Shown piece by piece: positions 5,763-12,286 of a stretch of DNA of 64,000 bases. Every line of letters starts with the position of its first letter. Position 1 is the stretch's first letter. Under the pieces are notes generated by a model. That model was not told where the DNA came from. It ran no database searches and saw nothing but the letters and a program-made list of their open reading frames with translations. The stretch is from Treponema sp. (GTDB lineage Bacteria; Spirochaetota; Spirochaetia; Treponematales; Treponemataceae), in assembly GCA_017617145.1 (NCBI GenBank), contig JAFZWX010000215.1, forward strand, positions 1-64,000. Direction: 5' to 3'. A program made the position numbers and the translations under genes.

Positions 5763-6872
5763 ATGAAATTTACAACAAACAGAGATTCTTTGTTAAGGGT
5801 TCTGGCTGTAGCTCAGGAAATCATTTCAAACAAAAGCCTGGTTTCAATTCTTTCAAATGTCTATTTTAAGGCAGACAAGAACGAAAACAAGGTTTATGTG
5901 AAGTGTACAAACTCAACATTCAAGGCAATAACAAGCATTGCAGCCGATGTTGAAGAAAATGGTGAAACAACGGTTTATTGTGATAAGCTCACAAATATTG
6001 TTTCTGCATTACCGATTGGTGATATTCTTTTTGAATCAACTGATCTTGAAATGGTTGTAAAACCGGTTGATAAGAAAGTAAAATTCAAGCTCAAAATGCT
6101 GGCATCAGACAAATTTCCGGTTATTAACGGCTTTAAGGAAGATGGTGCCATAAAGGTTGAAGCTTCTGATTTTAGATGGCTTATTAAACAGACAATCTTT
6201 GCCGTTTCTACAAACACAAACAGATACATGATGACAGGTTGTTATCTTTGTAAAAAAGACAATCTTTTAACAATGGTTGCAACAGATGGAAACAGAATGT
6301 CTACCTGTAATTGTCCTGTAAATGCAGAAATTAAGGCCGCTATTATTCCGGCAAAGATCCTTTCAATTATTGAAAAGCTTTGTGATTCAGAAGGGTTTAT
6401 TGAAATCAATACTTCTGAAAAGGAATTCTTCTTCAAAGGATTTGGCTTTGAATTATCATCTTCTTTGATTGATGCACAATATCCAAAATGGGAAAAAGTT
6501 CTGCCGGAAGGACTTGATCATTCTATAACACTTTCAAAGACAGAACTTGCAGATGCAATTAAAAGAATGATGATTATGTCAGATAAAGAAGGACGTATTC
6601 AACTTGCTGCAGAGCAGAACAGGGTTGTTGTTTCTTCTCCAGAAATGGAAATGGGAAATTTCAAGGAAGAATTATCTGCAAAATATGACGGTGCCAAAAT
6701 TGAAATTGCAATGAACGTTATGTATTTATCAGATGTTCTTAAAGTTATCAATACAGATGATATTTGCATTGATTTTAAGGTTTCTGATGAAAACACGGTA
6801 AAATCTGCAATTATAATTCGGCCGTCAGATACAAATGCAGATTATACTCATATCATCATGCCAATGCATTAA
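5763..6872 (+). CDS. dnaN: DNA polymerase III beta subunit (sliding clamp)
   Basis: 369 residues, full length for a bacterial beta clamp. Domain landmarks in order: an N-terminal domain beginning TTNRDSLLRVLAVAQEIISNKS, the ALPIGDI and VKFKLKMLASDKFP segments, the MVATDGNRMS loop of domain 2 and the C-terminal HIIMPMH strand. The clamp forms a dimeric ring that tethers DNA polymerase to DNA. Several segments (AQEIISNK, VDKKVKFKLK, ATDGNRMS, HIIMPM) resemble what I recall of Treponema DnaN more than that of Gram-positive clamps, so this suggests host-derived capture from a spirochaete. Phage-encoded beta clamps are uncommon. A divergent repressor gene meets it tail to tail. Confidence 0.93.
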   Translation: MKFTTNRDSLLRVLAVAQEIISNKSLVSILSNVYFKADKNENKVYVKCTNSTFKAITSIAADVEENGETTVYCDKLTNIVSALPIGDILFESTDLEMVVKPVDKKVKFKLKMLASDKFPVINGFKEDGAIKVEASDFRWLIKQTIFAVSTNTNRYMMTGCYLCKKDNLLTMVATDGNRMSTCNCPVNAEIKAAIIPAKILSIIEKLCDSEGFIEINTSEKEFFFKGFGFELSSSLIDAQYPKWEKVLPEGLDHSITLSKTELADAIKRMMIMSDKEGRIQLAAEQNRVVVSSPEMEMGNFKEELSAKYDGAKIEIAMNVMYLSDVLKVINTDDICIDFKVSDENTVKSAIIIRPSDTNADYTHIIMPMH

Positions 6873-7195
6873 TCCTTAATTTTCAAAAGGCTATCGGTTG
6901 CAGCAATAATCATTTTCTTTTGTTCTGTCGATAGCTTTTTGAATTTTAAGAGCATAACAAAGTCTATGTCATCAAGTTTTGTTTCTTCTCCGGTTAAAAG
7001 ATATTCCATAGGAACACCAAAATATTGAGCAAAATTATAAACAATTTCAGCAGAAGGCATATTTCCGTTTCTAAGCCAGTTCCTGATTGTTGATTCAGGA
7101 AAGCCAATTTTCTTTGCCCAGGTTGTTCTAGTGAGGCCTTGTTCTTTACAGCATATTTCAAGCCGTTTTACAAATTCGTTTACATCTAATTCCAT
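6869..7195 (-). CDS. XRE-family repressor (CI-like)
   Basis: 108 residues on the minus strand. Residues about 8-62 form a helix-turn-helix: LTRTTWAKKIGFPESTIRNWLRNGNMPSAEIVYNFAQYFGVPMEYLLTG, the classical XRE fold. The C-terminal ~40 residues (KLDDIDFVMLLKFKKLSTEQKKMIIAATDSLL) look like a dimerisation tail with no peptidase, so it is not LexA-like. It faces a forward promoter at 7241-7269 surrounded by AACGTT/AGCGTT sites, which are its likely operators. Its 3' end overlaps the end of dnaN by four bases. Confidence 0.85.
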   Translation of the reverse strand: MELDVNEFVKRLEICCKEQGLTRTTWAKKIGFPESTIRNWLRNGNMPSAEIVYNFAQYFGVPMEYLLTGEETKLDDIDFVMLLKFKKLSTEQKKMIIAATDSLLKIKD

Positions 7196-7240
7196 ATTTT
7201 TATTATCGTATTTATTAAGTGAAAAATCAACACTTTTTTA

Positions 7241-7310
7241 TTGACAAACGTTAATAATAGCGTTACTATTAAAGCGTTAGAAATAACGTTGGTAATTATT
7301 ATAAACGTTA
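7241..7310 (+). promoter_or_regulatory. Forward promoter with AACGTT/AGCGTT operator cluster
   Basis: TTGACA at 7241-7246, a 17-base spacer and TACTAT at 7264-7269. Four copies or near-copies of (A/G)NCGTTA lie at 7247, 7259, 7274, 7285 and again at 7304. It drives the tRNA and the DUF1351 operon. The divergent repressor (6869-7195) starts 45 bases to the left. The same site type recurs at 16.1, 16.7-16.9 and 27.8 kb. Confidence 0.7.
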
Positions 7311-7318
7311 TAAAACAT

Positions 7319-7390
7319 AGCGGATTAGAGCAGCGGTAGCTCACCAGAATCATAATCTGGGGGTCATAGGTTCGATTCCTATATCCGCCA
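7319..7390 (+). tRNA. tRNA-Met or tRNA-Ile2 (anticodon CAU)
   Basis: Cloverleaf read by eye: D-stem GAGC/GCTC, anticodon stem CCAGA/TCTGG with loop ATCATAA (anticodon CAT), variable GGGTC, T-stem ATAGG/CCTAT with loop TTCGATT, and acceptor 3' strand ATCCGCC plus A. CCA is not encoded. Position 1 is A opposite C72, an unpaired end. The anticodon stem lacks the three G-C pairs of initiators, so an elongator Met, or Ile if the C is modified to lysidine, is more likely. It is the first gene after a strong promoter. Confidence 0.88.
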
Positions 7391-7425
7391 TATCCCCACA
7401 TTATAGGGATAAAAGGAGTTATTTT

Positions 7426-8334
7426 ATGCCTAAAACAAAAAAACTACAGATTGAAGCTGTTATTCAGGATGAAGAAACAGCCGTAGAAGTGGCTAAAACA
7501 GATGCTCAGGTTTCTGATTTAGAATTAGTAACAAACATTGTAGCCGGAAAACTTACAAGCAATGCCAAAGAATATTCTGCTGCATTGAAAAATGAAATTG
7601 CCAATTATACCATTGAAAGATACATTGACAATCCTGATGCTGCAAAAAACGATAAGGCCTATCTTAATAAACTTCTTGATGAAGTTGCAGAAAAGCGAAA
7701 ACTTGCAACTACAACCTGGAACAAGCCTTTAGATGAATTTATTTCAGTTATGAAAGAACTTGAAACTGAGATTAAAACAGCATCTAACAATCTTAAAACA
7801 ATTGTTGATAAAGCAGATCAACAGGTAAAAGATGAAAAGAAAGCAAAAATTGTAGAGTTTTGGAATACTCTTAATTTTACCATTGTTCCAATTGAACGTG
7901 TATTTAATCCTAGATGGTTGAATAAGACTGAAAAACTTACTTCCATCATTGAAGAATGTAAGGCCATTGTAGAAAAAATCACTACAGAAATGAATACTCT
8001 TAAAAGTATGCAAGATGAAGATGCAGAAACTTTACAGGCTTTTTATCTTGAAACTTTGGACTTAAATGCAACATTGCAGAAAGGCAATCAGCTTAAAGAA
8101 AATCGTGCAAGAATAAAAGCAGAAGAAGAAAGAAAGGCTGCAGAAAAAGAAGTAGTTATTAATGTTGTTCAGCAAGTAAAACCATCAGTAGAAAGTGTTT
8201 CTATAAATGTTAATGTACAACAGCCAAAAGAACCTATTGCAACATTCAGACTTGAAGTAACTGCTCCGGCTAGTAAGTTGATGGCTTTAAGAAAGTTCAT
8301 TGATGACAACGGAATCACATATAAGAAAATATAG
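7426..8334 (+). CDS. DUF1351 family phage protein
   Basis: 302 residues. ATG 7426 follows AAGGAG. A long, mostly helical charged protein: a predicted coiled coil covers residues about 90-150 and 165-230. NPRWLNKTEK (about 161-170) matches the F-N-P-x-W-L-N-K motif I recall for DUF1351, common in early regions of Gram-positive phages beside RecT-type recombination genes. The C-terminal part (PIATFRLEVTAPASKLMALRKFIDDNGI) is a small alpha-beta domain often found at the end of this family. Role unknown, probably recombination/replication support. First protein gene after the tRNA. Confidence 0.75.
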   Translation: MPKTKKLQIEAVIQDEETAVEVAKTDAQVSDLELVTNIVAGKLTSNAKEYSAALKNEIANYTIERYIDNPDAAKNDKAYLNKLLDEVAEKRKLATTTWNKPLDEFISVMKELETEIKTASNNLKTIVDKADQQVKDEKKAKIVEFWNTLNFTIVPIERVFNPRWLNKTEKLTSIIEECKAIVEKITTEMNTLKSMQDEDAETLQAFYLETLDLNATLQKGNQLKENRARIKAEEERKAAEKEVVINVVQQVKPSVESVSINVNVQQPKEPIATFRLEVTAPASKLMALRKFIDDNGITYKKI

Positions 8335-8342
8335 GTGGGAAT

Positions 8343-8543
8343 ATGAGTAATAAACAAGAAAAGAAAATTCGGCAGCTTGTAAGACGTAATCAAACAGGTT
8401 TGGTAAATCAGTCCTGGGATTGTTTCTTCCATACAATTGCAGGAATGAAACTGAAATACAGATTAAAACTTGCATGGCAGATTATAACCGGCAAGAATAT
8501 CCGTGAAGTAGAGCAGAAAAAAGCTCTTAAAAAAGAGAAATAA
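8343..8543 (+). CDS. Small basic hypothetical protein
   Basis: 66 residues, ATG 8343 with GGTGGGA upstream. Very basic, no Cys cluster or membrane segment. The LAWQIITGKN segment may be an amphipathic helix. Same operon as the DUF1351 gene and the next gene (3-base gap). Not recognised. Confidence 0.5.
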   Translation: MSNKQEKKIRQLVRRNQTGLVNQSWDCFFHTIAGMKLKYRLKLAWQIITGKNIREVEQKKALKKEK

Positions 8544-8546
8544 TCT

Positions 8547-8873
8547 ATGGATATACCTGAATTTGGAATAATAATGCAGCAAATCTCAGAACTCAAAAGC
8601 ATGTTTGAAACTAAAAAAGCTTCTAAACAGTATGAAGAAAGATTTGCTGCTGAATGGTATAATGATGAAAAGTGTTGGGAACTTAAAGGCGGAATGTCTT
8701 TAAGTACATACAGAAGTAATCGTTATTATCAATGTAAAGGTGGAATTCCTGATGCAAAAGTTGGTGGCCGTAATGTCTGGTATAGAGATAGTGTAATGGA
8801 GTGGGTAAGAATTCCGGATTCAGATTTACCGGCTTATCATGCAAAATATAAAACAGGTGCAACAAAAAGATGA
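8547..8873 (+). CDS. Putative HTH protein (excisionase-like)
   Basis: 108 residues. The second half (LKGGMSLSTYRSNRYYQCKGGIPDAKVGGRNVWYRDSVMEWV) resembles a winged HTH of the MerR/excisionase kind: a short helix pair, then a wing with G-x-x-x-W-Y-R and W-V at the end. The N-terminus could be a short coiled coil (MQQISELKSMFETKK). The stop overlaps the next ATG. A DNA-binding role is inferred from this pattern alone. Confidence 0.5.
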   Translation: MDIPEFGIIMQQISELKSMFETKKASKQYEERFAAEWYNDEKCWELKGGMSLSTYRSNRYYQCKGGIPDAKVGGRNVWYRDSVMEWVRIPDSDLPAYHAKYKTGATKR

Positions 8874-9178
8874 AACAAATAGAAATAGCTCATAGAAATA
8901 GTGCAATAGTGAAATCAGCTAAGGAAGGGCATACAATTGTTGAAATTGCTGAAATTTTCTCTATGAATCCCAGAAGAATTATGAGTATTCTCAAATCTGC
9001 AAGAGTAAAGGCTAAAAGGCCAGTACATGCTCTTGAATCTCATTTATGTCAAGCAATAATACAAGATCTTAATTCAGGCTTAAAACAATCAGATATTGCA
9101 AGAAAATACTATGTTTCCAGGCAATATGTAAGCCAGATAAAATTTAAATATCAATCATTAAAAAAAACAGATGAATAG
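8870..9178 (+). CDS. Small protein with two helix-turn-helix segments
   Basis: 102 residues. Two HTH-like stretches: HTIVEIAEIFSMNPRRIMSILKSA (about 20-44) and GLKQSDIARKYYVSRQYVSQIKFKY (about 70-95), both with the E-I-A or D-I-A turn typical of Homeodomain-like/sigma4-type HTHs. Could be a transcription activator of phage genes, for example the factor for the GTAAG-N7-CTTAC sites, but that is speculation. Overlaps the previous gene by four bases. Confidence 0.6.
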   Translation: MKQIEIAHRNSAIVKSAKEGHTIVEIAEIFSMNPRRIMSILKSARVKAKRPVHALESHLCQAIIQDLNSGLKQSDIARKYYVSRQYVSQIKFKYQSLKKTDE

Positions 9179-9193
9179 GCCGATAATTTATAT

Positions 9194-9829
9194 GTGAACT
9201 TATTCAAGAAATTCAAAGAAGATAAACATTTACTTATTATTTTACTTTTACATTTAATTTTGGCTGCATGTCATTTAACTTTTAATCTGTTTTCAGATAT
9301 TCAATATCATGCAGAATTCAGGGCTGCCGGATGCATACTTATTGCATTGTTTATTTTTTTATTTGGCAGACGTGGTATGTCTTATGCTTTTTTAATTTAT
9401 GCATGTTCTTTAATATATCTAAATACATTTTATAACTATGGAACCATATTTTTCCTTTTAATTGCCTATGGTGCATATCCTAAAATAAAATGGCCGGCAA
9501 TTGTTATTTATGCATTAAATGTTTTTGTTTCTTTTTCTCTTAAAAAGCTTATTCCAATTGCTGTTTTAATTCACTTTATATATCTGGGTTTATTTATTTT
9601 AATCACGATCTCAATTTATAAGGTAAAACCTTCTAAAACGTTAAAGCTTAAAGAAGATGAAATTTACATCCTGAACGAACTTAAAGCCGGAAAATTACAA
9701 AAAGAAGTTGAAAGATATTCTCAACAATCTGTTACAGCAAAACTAAAAAATGCTCGTGAAAGAAACATGATTGAAACAACGGCAGAATTATTAGCGATTT
9801 ATTCAAAAGAAGCTGAAATAGATGTTTAA
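9194..9829 (+). CDS. Membrane protein with cytoplasmic HTH tail
   Basis: 211 residues from GTG 9194 (no better start; the ribosome-binding site is weak). Five or six hydrophobic segments fill residues about 12-145, for example LLIILLLHLILAACHLTF and AFLIYACSLIYLNTF. The last ~55 residues (LKEDEIYILNELKAGKLQKEVERYSQQSVTAKLKNARERNMIETTAELLAIY) are soluble and look like a LuxR/sigma4-type HTH, with T-A-K-L-K-N-A-R-E-R-N as a recognition helix region. A membrane-anchored transcription regulator is unusual for a phage and could sense host membrane state. Family not recognised. Confidence 0.6.
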   Translation: MNLFKKFKEDKHLLIILLLHLILAACHLTFNLFSDIQYHAEFRAAGCILIALFIFLFGRRGMSYAFLIYACSLIYLNTFYNYGTIFFLLIAYGAYPKIKWPAIVIYALNVFVSFSLKKLIPIAVLIHFIYLGLFILITISIYKVKPSKTLKLKEDEIYILNELKAGKLQKEVERYSQQSVTAKLKNARERNMIETTAELLAIYSKEAEIDV

Positions 9830-9834
9830 TCACT

Positions 9835-9890
9835 TAAAGAATTAATTCAACTATCAATTCAATCAAATTCAACTTAATTCAATTAATAAT
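9835..9890 (+). repeat. Cluster of CAATTCAA-type direct repeats
   Basis: Between 9194-9829 and the second repressor gene, AATTCAA occurs five times in about 55 bases (AATTCAACTAT, CAATTCAATC, AATTCAACTT, AATTCAATT). A related set lies at 31612-31665. Could be protein-binding sites; AT-rich low complexity is the alternative. Confidence 0.4.
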
Positions 9891-9943
9891 TCTCTTGTAA
9901 GATTGGCTCGACATTTATGTCTAGCGACAAACTTATAGGAGGA

Positions 9944-10216
9944 TTATTTTTTGAACATTATAAGATCTGCAAGTTTAGCTTTTAATTCAGTCAATTCTTT
10001 TTCAGCTTGATTTTCTTCTGTTCCGGTTACAAGAAATTCAACGGTTGTATTAAGAGCTTTTGCAATCTTTACAGCTTCAATAGCATCAGGAATCCTATCG
10101 TTAGAACATTGGTTTTCTATTTTTCTTTCAGAAAATCCACATTCTAAGGCAAGGCCTCTTTGTGTTTTATTGAGAAGTTTAATTAGTGTGTTAGTTCTTA
10201 TCCAAAATTCGCACAT
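9944..10216 (-). CDS. Second XRE-family repressor
   Basis: 90 residues on the minus strand. HTH at residues about 8-64: NTLIKLLNKTQRGLALECGFSERKIENQCSNDRIPDAIEAVKIAKALNTTVEFLVTG, an XRE fold ending in the common FLVTG. Short C-terminal coiled coil (EENQAEKELTELKAKLADLI), probably for dimerisation. Divergent from the 10265-10294 promoter, with two palindromes between (10237-10260 and 10304-10323) as probable operators. Shorter than the first repressor and with a different operator type. Confidence 0.82.
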   Translation of the reverse strand: MCEFWIRTNTLIKLLNKTQRGLALECGFSERKIENQCSNDRIPDAIEAVKIAKALNTTVEFLVTGTEENQAEKELTELKAKLADLIMFKK

Positions 10217-10236
10217 ACCTAAATATTATCGCATAA

Positions 10237-10323
10237 AAAACACTAGAAAATAAGTGTTTTTTACTTGACAAATACTATTTAAGAAGTGTAAAATAATAAC
10301 GAAATCACTAGGAAACTAGTGAT
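10237..10323 (+). promoter_or_regulatory. Divergent promoter/operator region of second repressor
   Basis: Forward promoter TTGACA 10265-10270, 18-base spacer, TAAAAT 10289-10294. Operators: AAAACACT-N8-AGTGTTTT (10237-10260) and ATCACTAG-GAAA-CTAGTGAT (10304-10323), sharing a CACTAG core. The second palindrome covers the expected transcription start. The minus-strand repressor starts 21 bases left of the first palindrome. Confidence 0.72.
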
Positions 10324-10325
10324 AA

Positions 10326-10461
10326 ACAGATTGTTAATCTGTAAAGACTGTTCAAGAATGAATTTTCGGTCTTATTCTTGAACTGTTTTAGTTCAAAGGC
10401 CTTATGGCTACACCTGACCGAAACATACTTTTGTATGAGGTGTATGCTGTAAGGCTTTTTT
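10326..10461 (+). ncRNA. Kissing-loop leader RNA, copy 1
   Basis: Starts just after the 10265-10294 promoter. Hairpin ACAGATT/AATCTGT (10326-10342); hairpin GTTCAAGAAT/ATTCTTGAAC (10350-10359 with 10374-10383) with a 14-base loop holding TTTCGGTC (10364-10371); then an imperfect long hairpin (GCCTTA/TAAGGC outer, TACACCT/AGGTGTA middle, CATAC-TTTT-GTATG tip) ending in T6. The unpaired GACCGAAA at 10416-10423 is the exact complement of the first loop. The CDS follows 65 bases later. In copies 2, 3 and 5 the partner is in a terminal loop; here it is a side bulge. Confidence 0.72.
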
Positions 10462-10525
10462 ATTACAAGCGAAATAAGATGCCAGCCTGGAAAACTAAAC
10501 ATCTTAAATCGCAAGGAGTGTTCTA

Positions 10526-10909
10526 GTGGAAAACTCAAATTCTTTATCGGCAAGAAAAGATGTTTTGTTTACAGCAACAGATGTTGCCAGAATACTAAAC
10601 ATCAGTAGAAACAATGACATTATTCCTTTTCTTGAATTAAAGAAATTTCTTGTTCGACAAAACGATCATAGGAACAGAAAAGGAAATCTTATTGCAACAG
10701 CTTTGGGTGTTCAAAGTGGGTGTCTTGTAAATCAGGTTTATGGCAAGTTCAACAGAGTTCAATTTTTCATTACTGAAAAAGGAATGAAGCGAATTGAAAG
10801 TGCATTTTGCCATAATGAACTTACACCAGAACAGCAGAAAAGGGTAAATGCTATTTGCATGGAAGCTGAAAAAACAATGAGGCCAACAGGCTTAGGACTT
10901 GCAGAATAG
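10526..10909 (+). CDS. Hypothetical DNA-binding protein (antirepressor-like N-terminus)
   Basis: 127 residues from GTG 10526, with AAGGAG seven bases upstream. FTATDVARILNISRNNDIIPFL resembles the start of phage BRO/Rha-type antirepressors and winged HTH proteins. NQVYGKFNRVQFFITEKGMKRIESAF could be the second helix and wing. No nuclease motif. First gene of the operon that continues into YqaJ, downstream of the kissing-loop leader. Function uncertain. Confidence 0.5.
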   Translation: MENSNSLSARKDVLFTATDVARILNISRNNDIIPFLELKKFLVRQNDHRNRKGNLIATALGVQSGCLVNQVYGKFNRVQFFITEKGMKRIESAFCHNELTPEQQKRVNAICMEAEKTMRPTGLGLAE

Positions 10910-10919
10910 GAGGGGAAAT

Positions 10920-11084
10920 ATGAGCAAGTATTCAAAATTAATCACAATGAAAGACAATTTTACAAAGGCTGCAATCGAATCAGAATCAAATTATATGAAA
11001 TTGTATTGGCAGAATAAGGCTGATACAGTTCAGAACGAAATCAATAACTTGACAGTTACAGAAGCTCAGGAGGAAGTAAAATGA
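10920..11084 (+). CDS. Small hypothetical protein
   Basis: 54 residues; ATG 10920 has AGGAGGGG upstream. Helical, charged, with KDNFTKAAIESESNYMKLYWQNKADTVQNEIN like an alpha-helical hairpin. The stop overlaps the YqaJ start by four bases, so translation is probably coupled. Not recognised. Confidence 0.55.
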   Translation: MSKYSKLITMKDNFTKAAIESESNYMKLYWQNKADTVQNEINNLTVTEAQEEVK

Positions 11085-12082
11085 TTGATTATAAGTCAAT
11101 TAATGCCGGTTTTACACCTATAGAACAGGATAAAGAGCCTGAAAAATGGCTTGAACTTAGAACTACCGGAATTGGTGGAAGTGATGCAGGTGCTATTATG
11201 GGTCTGAATAAGTATGCATCACCATTGACAATTTATCTTTCTAAAAAGAATGTAGAAGGATTTAAGGGCAATGCAGCAACAGAATGGGGCCATATTCTTG
11301 AAGATCCTATCAGAAAAAAGGCTGCAGAAGAACTTGGGATTGAGATTATCAGTGTTCCTGGAATGTATACTTCTTTGGAAATACCATTCATGAACGCAAA
11401 TCTTGATGGCCTTTGTCATGCTCAAAATCAGGTAACAATAGGTGGGGAAACAGTAGAAGGACTTGGAGGTTATGAAATAAAAACTTCAAGCCGTGGTGAT
11501 GGCTTTAGTGAAGATGAAATTCCTGATTCCTATTATTGTCAGGTTCAGCATTATATGGCTGTAACAGGTCTTAATTGGTTTATTCTTACGGCTTTTTTCA
11601 TGAATACAAAATCAGTAAGACATTATGTTATTAAACGTAATGACGATTTTATTTATGAAAAGCTTATTCCGGCAGAAAAAGATTTTTGGGAAAACTTTGT
11701 ACTTACAAATACAGCTCCGGAACCTTTGGGTGTGGATGCAGAAGAAGAATACATCAAGAACATGCCTATCGGGGATGAAATTGTTCTTGATGAAGAAACA
11801 GAAGATTTGATTGCTCAAAGAATGGAATTACAGCAGCAGATTAAAGAACTTGAACAAAAAGAAAGTGCTTTGAAAGATTCTATAATTCTTAAACTTTCAG
11901 CATTAAGCAGTTCAAATGAAAATCCTGATAAAGTTTCTGCATCTGGTGAAAGATTCCACTTGTCTTATAATCTGCAAAAACGCGTTTCTGTTGATACAGA
12001 TGCATTAAAAAAATCCGGTCTTTTTGATAATTACAAAAAAGAATCTGCATCAAGGGTTTTAAGAATATCAGCAAATAAATAA
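11081..12082 (+). CDS. YqaJ-family 5'-3' exonuclease
   Basis: 333 residues. PD-(D/E)XK nuclease of the YqaJ/lambda-Exo type: WLELRTTGIGGSDAGAIMGLNKY (23-45) is the family N-terminal signature, GHILEDPI (70-77) gives the first acidic residue, MNANLDGL (104-111) the catalytic Asp, and GGYEIKT (129-135) the E-x-K pair. It then has YYCQVQHYMAVTG. The C-terminal ~90 residues form a coiled coil (EDLIAQRMELQQQIKELEQKESALKDSI). The enzyme resects double-stranded DNA ends to give 3' overhangs for the RecT annealase encoded next. Confidence 0.9.
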   Translation: MIDYKSINAGFTPIEQDKEPEKWLELRTTGIGGSDAGAIMGLNKYASPLTIYLSKKNVEGFKGNAATEWGHILEDPIRKKAAEELGIEIISVPGMYTSLEIPFMNANLDGLCHAQNQVTIGGETVEGLGGYEIKTSSRGDGFSEDEIPDSYYCQVQHYMAVTGLNWFILTAFFMNTKSVRHYVIKRNDDFIYEKLIPAEKDFWENFVLTNTAPEPLGVDAEEEYIKNMPIGDEIVLDEETEDLIAQRMELQQQIKELEQKESALKDSIILKLSALSSSNENPDKVSASGERFHLSYNLQKRVSVDTDALKKSGLFDNYKKESASRVLRISANK

Positions 12083-12088
12083 AAAATG

Positions 12089-12146
12089 TTGACAAAATGT
12101 AAGCTTATGGCTTATTCTATGTTATAGAGTAAGCAAAAGGCTTACT
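12089..12146 (+). promoter_or_regulatory. Promoter with two GTAAG-N7-CTTAC operators
   Basis: TTGACA 12089-12094, 18-base spacer, TATTCT 12113-12118. An imperfect site GTAAG-N7-CTTAT lies in the spacer/-10 region, and a perfect inverted repeat AGTAAGC-AAAAG-GCTTACT (12128-12146) covers the start region. The same 17-19 bp site occurs at 20404, 47333 and 49653. Confidence 0.7.
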
Positions 12147-12183
12147 ATTAAGGTATAAATGCAAGTTTTACTTGTGTTTATAG

Positions 12184-12266
12184 AGCAATGAAAGATACCC
12201 CACTTCTTTGATTGCTTTAAGCAATCGGCCGGTTGGATTTTGTGGGGAAGTCTAGCCGGCCTTATT
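12184..12266 (+). ncRNA. Kissing-loop leader RNA, copy 2
   Basis: Hairpin 1: AGCAAT-G-AAAG with CTTT-G-ATTGCT (12184-12216, one G-G mismatch), loop ATACCCCACTT. Hairpin 2: a 13-bp stem GGCCGGTTGGATT with AGTCTAGCCGGCC (12227-12261), loop TTGTGGGGA. CCCCAC (12198-12203) is complementary to GTGGGG (12242-12247). A T-rich tail follows hairpin 2. The recT ribosome-binding site comes directly afterwards. Confidence 0.72.
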
Positions 12267-12286
12267 TTTCATACAGGAGAAAAACT

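Noticed and set aside
6869..10323. Integrase and attachment site near the repressors
   Set aside because: No integrase motif (R-H-R-Y or serine recombinase) and no att-like repeat beside the tRNA found in this window.
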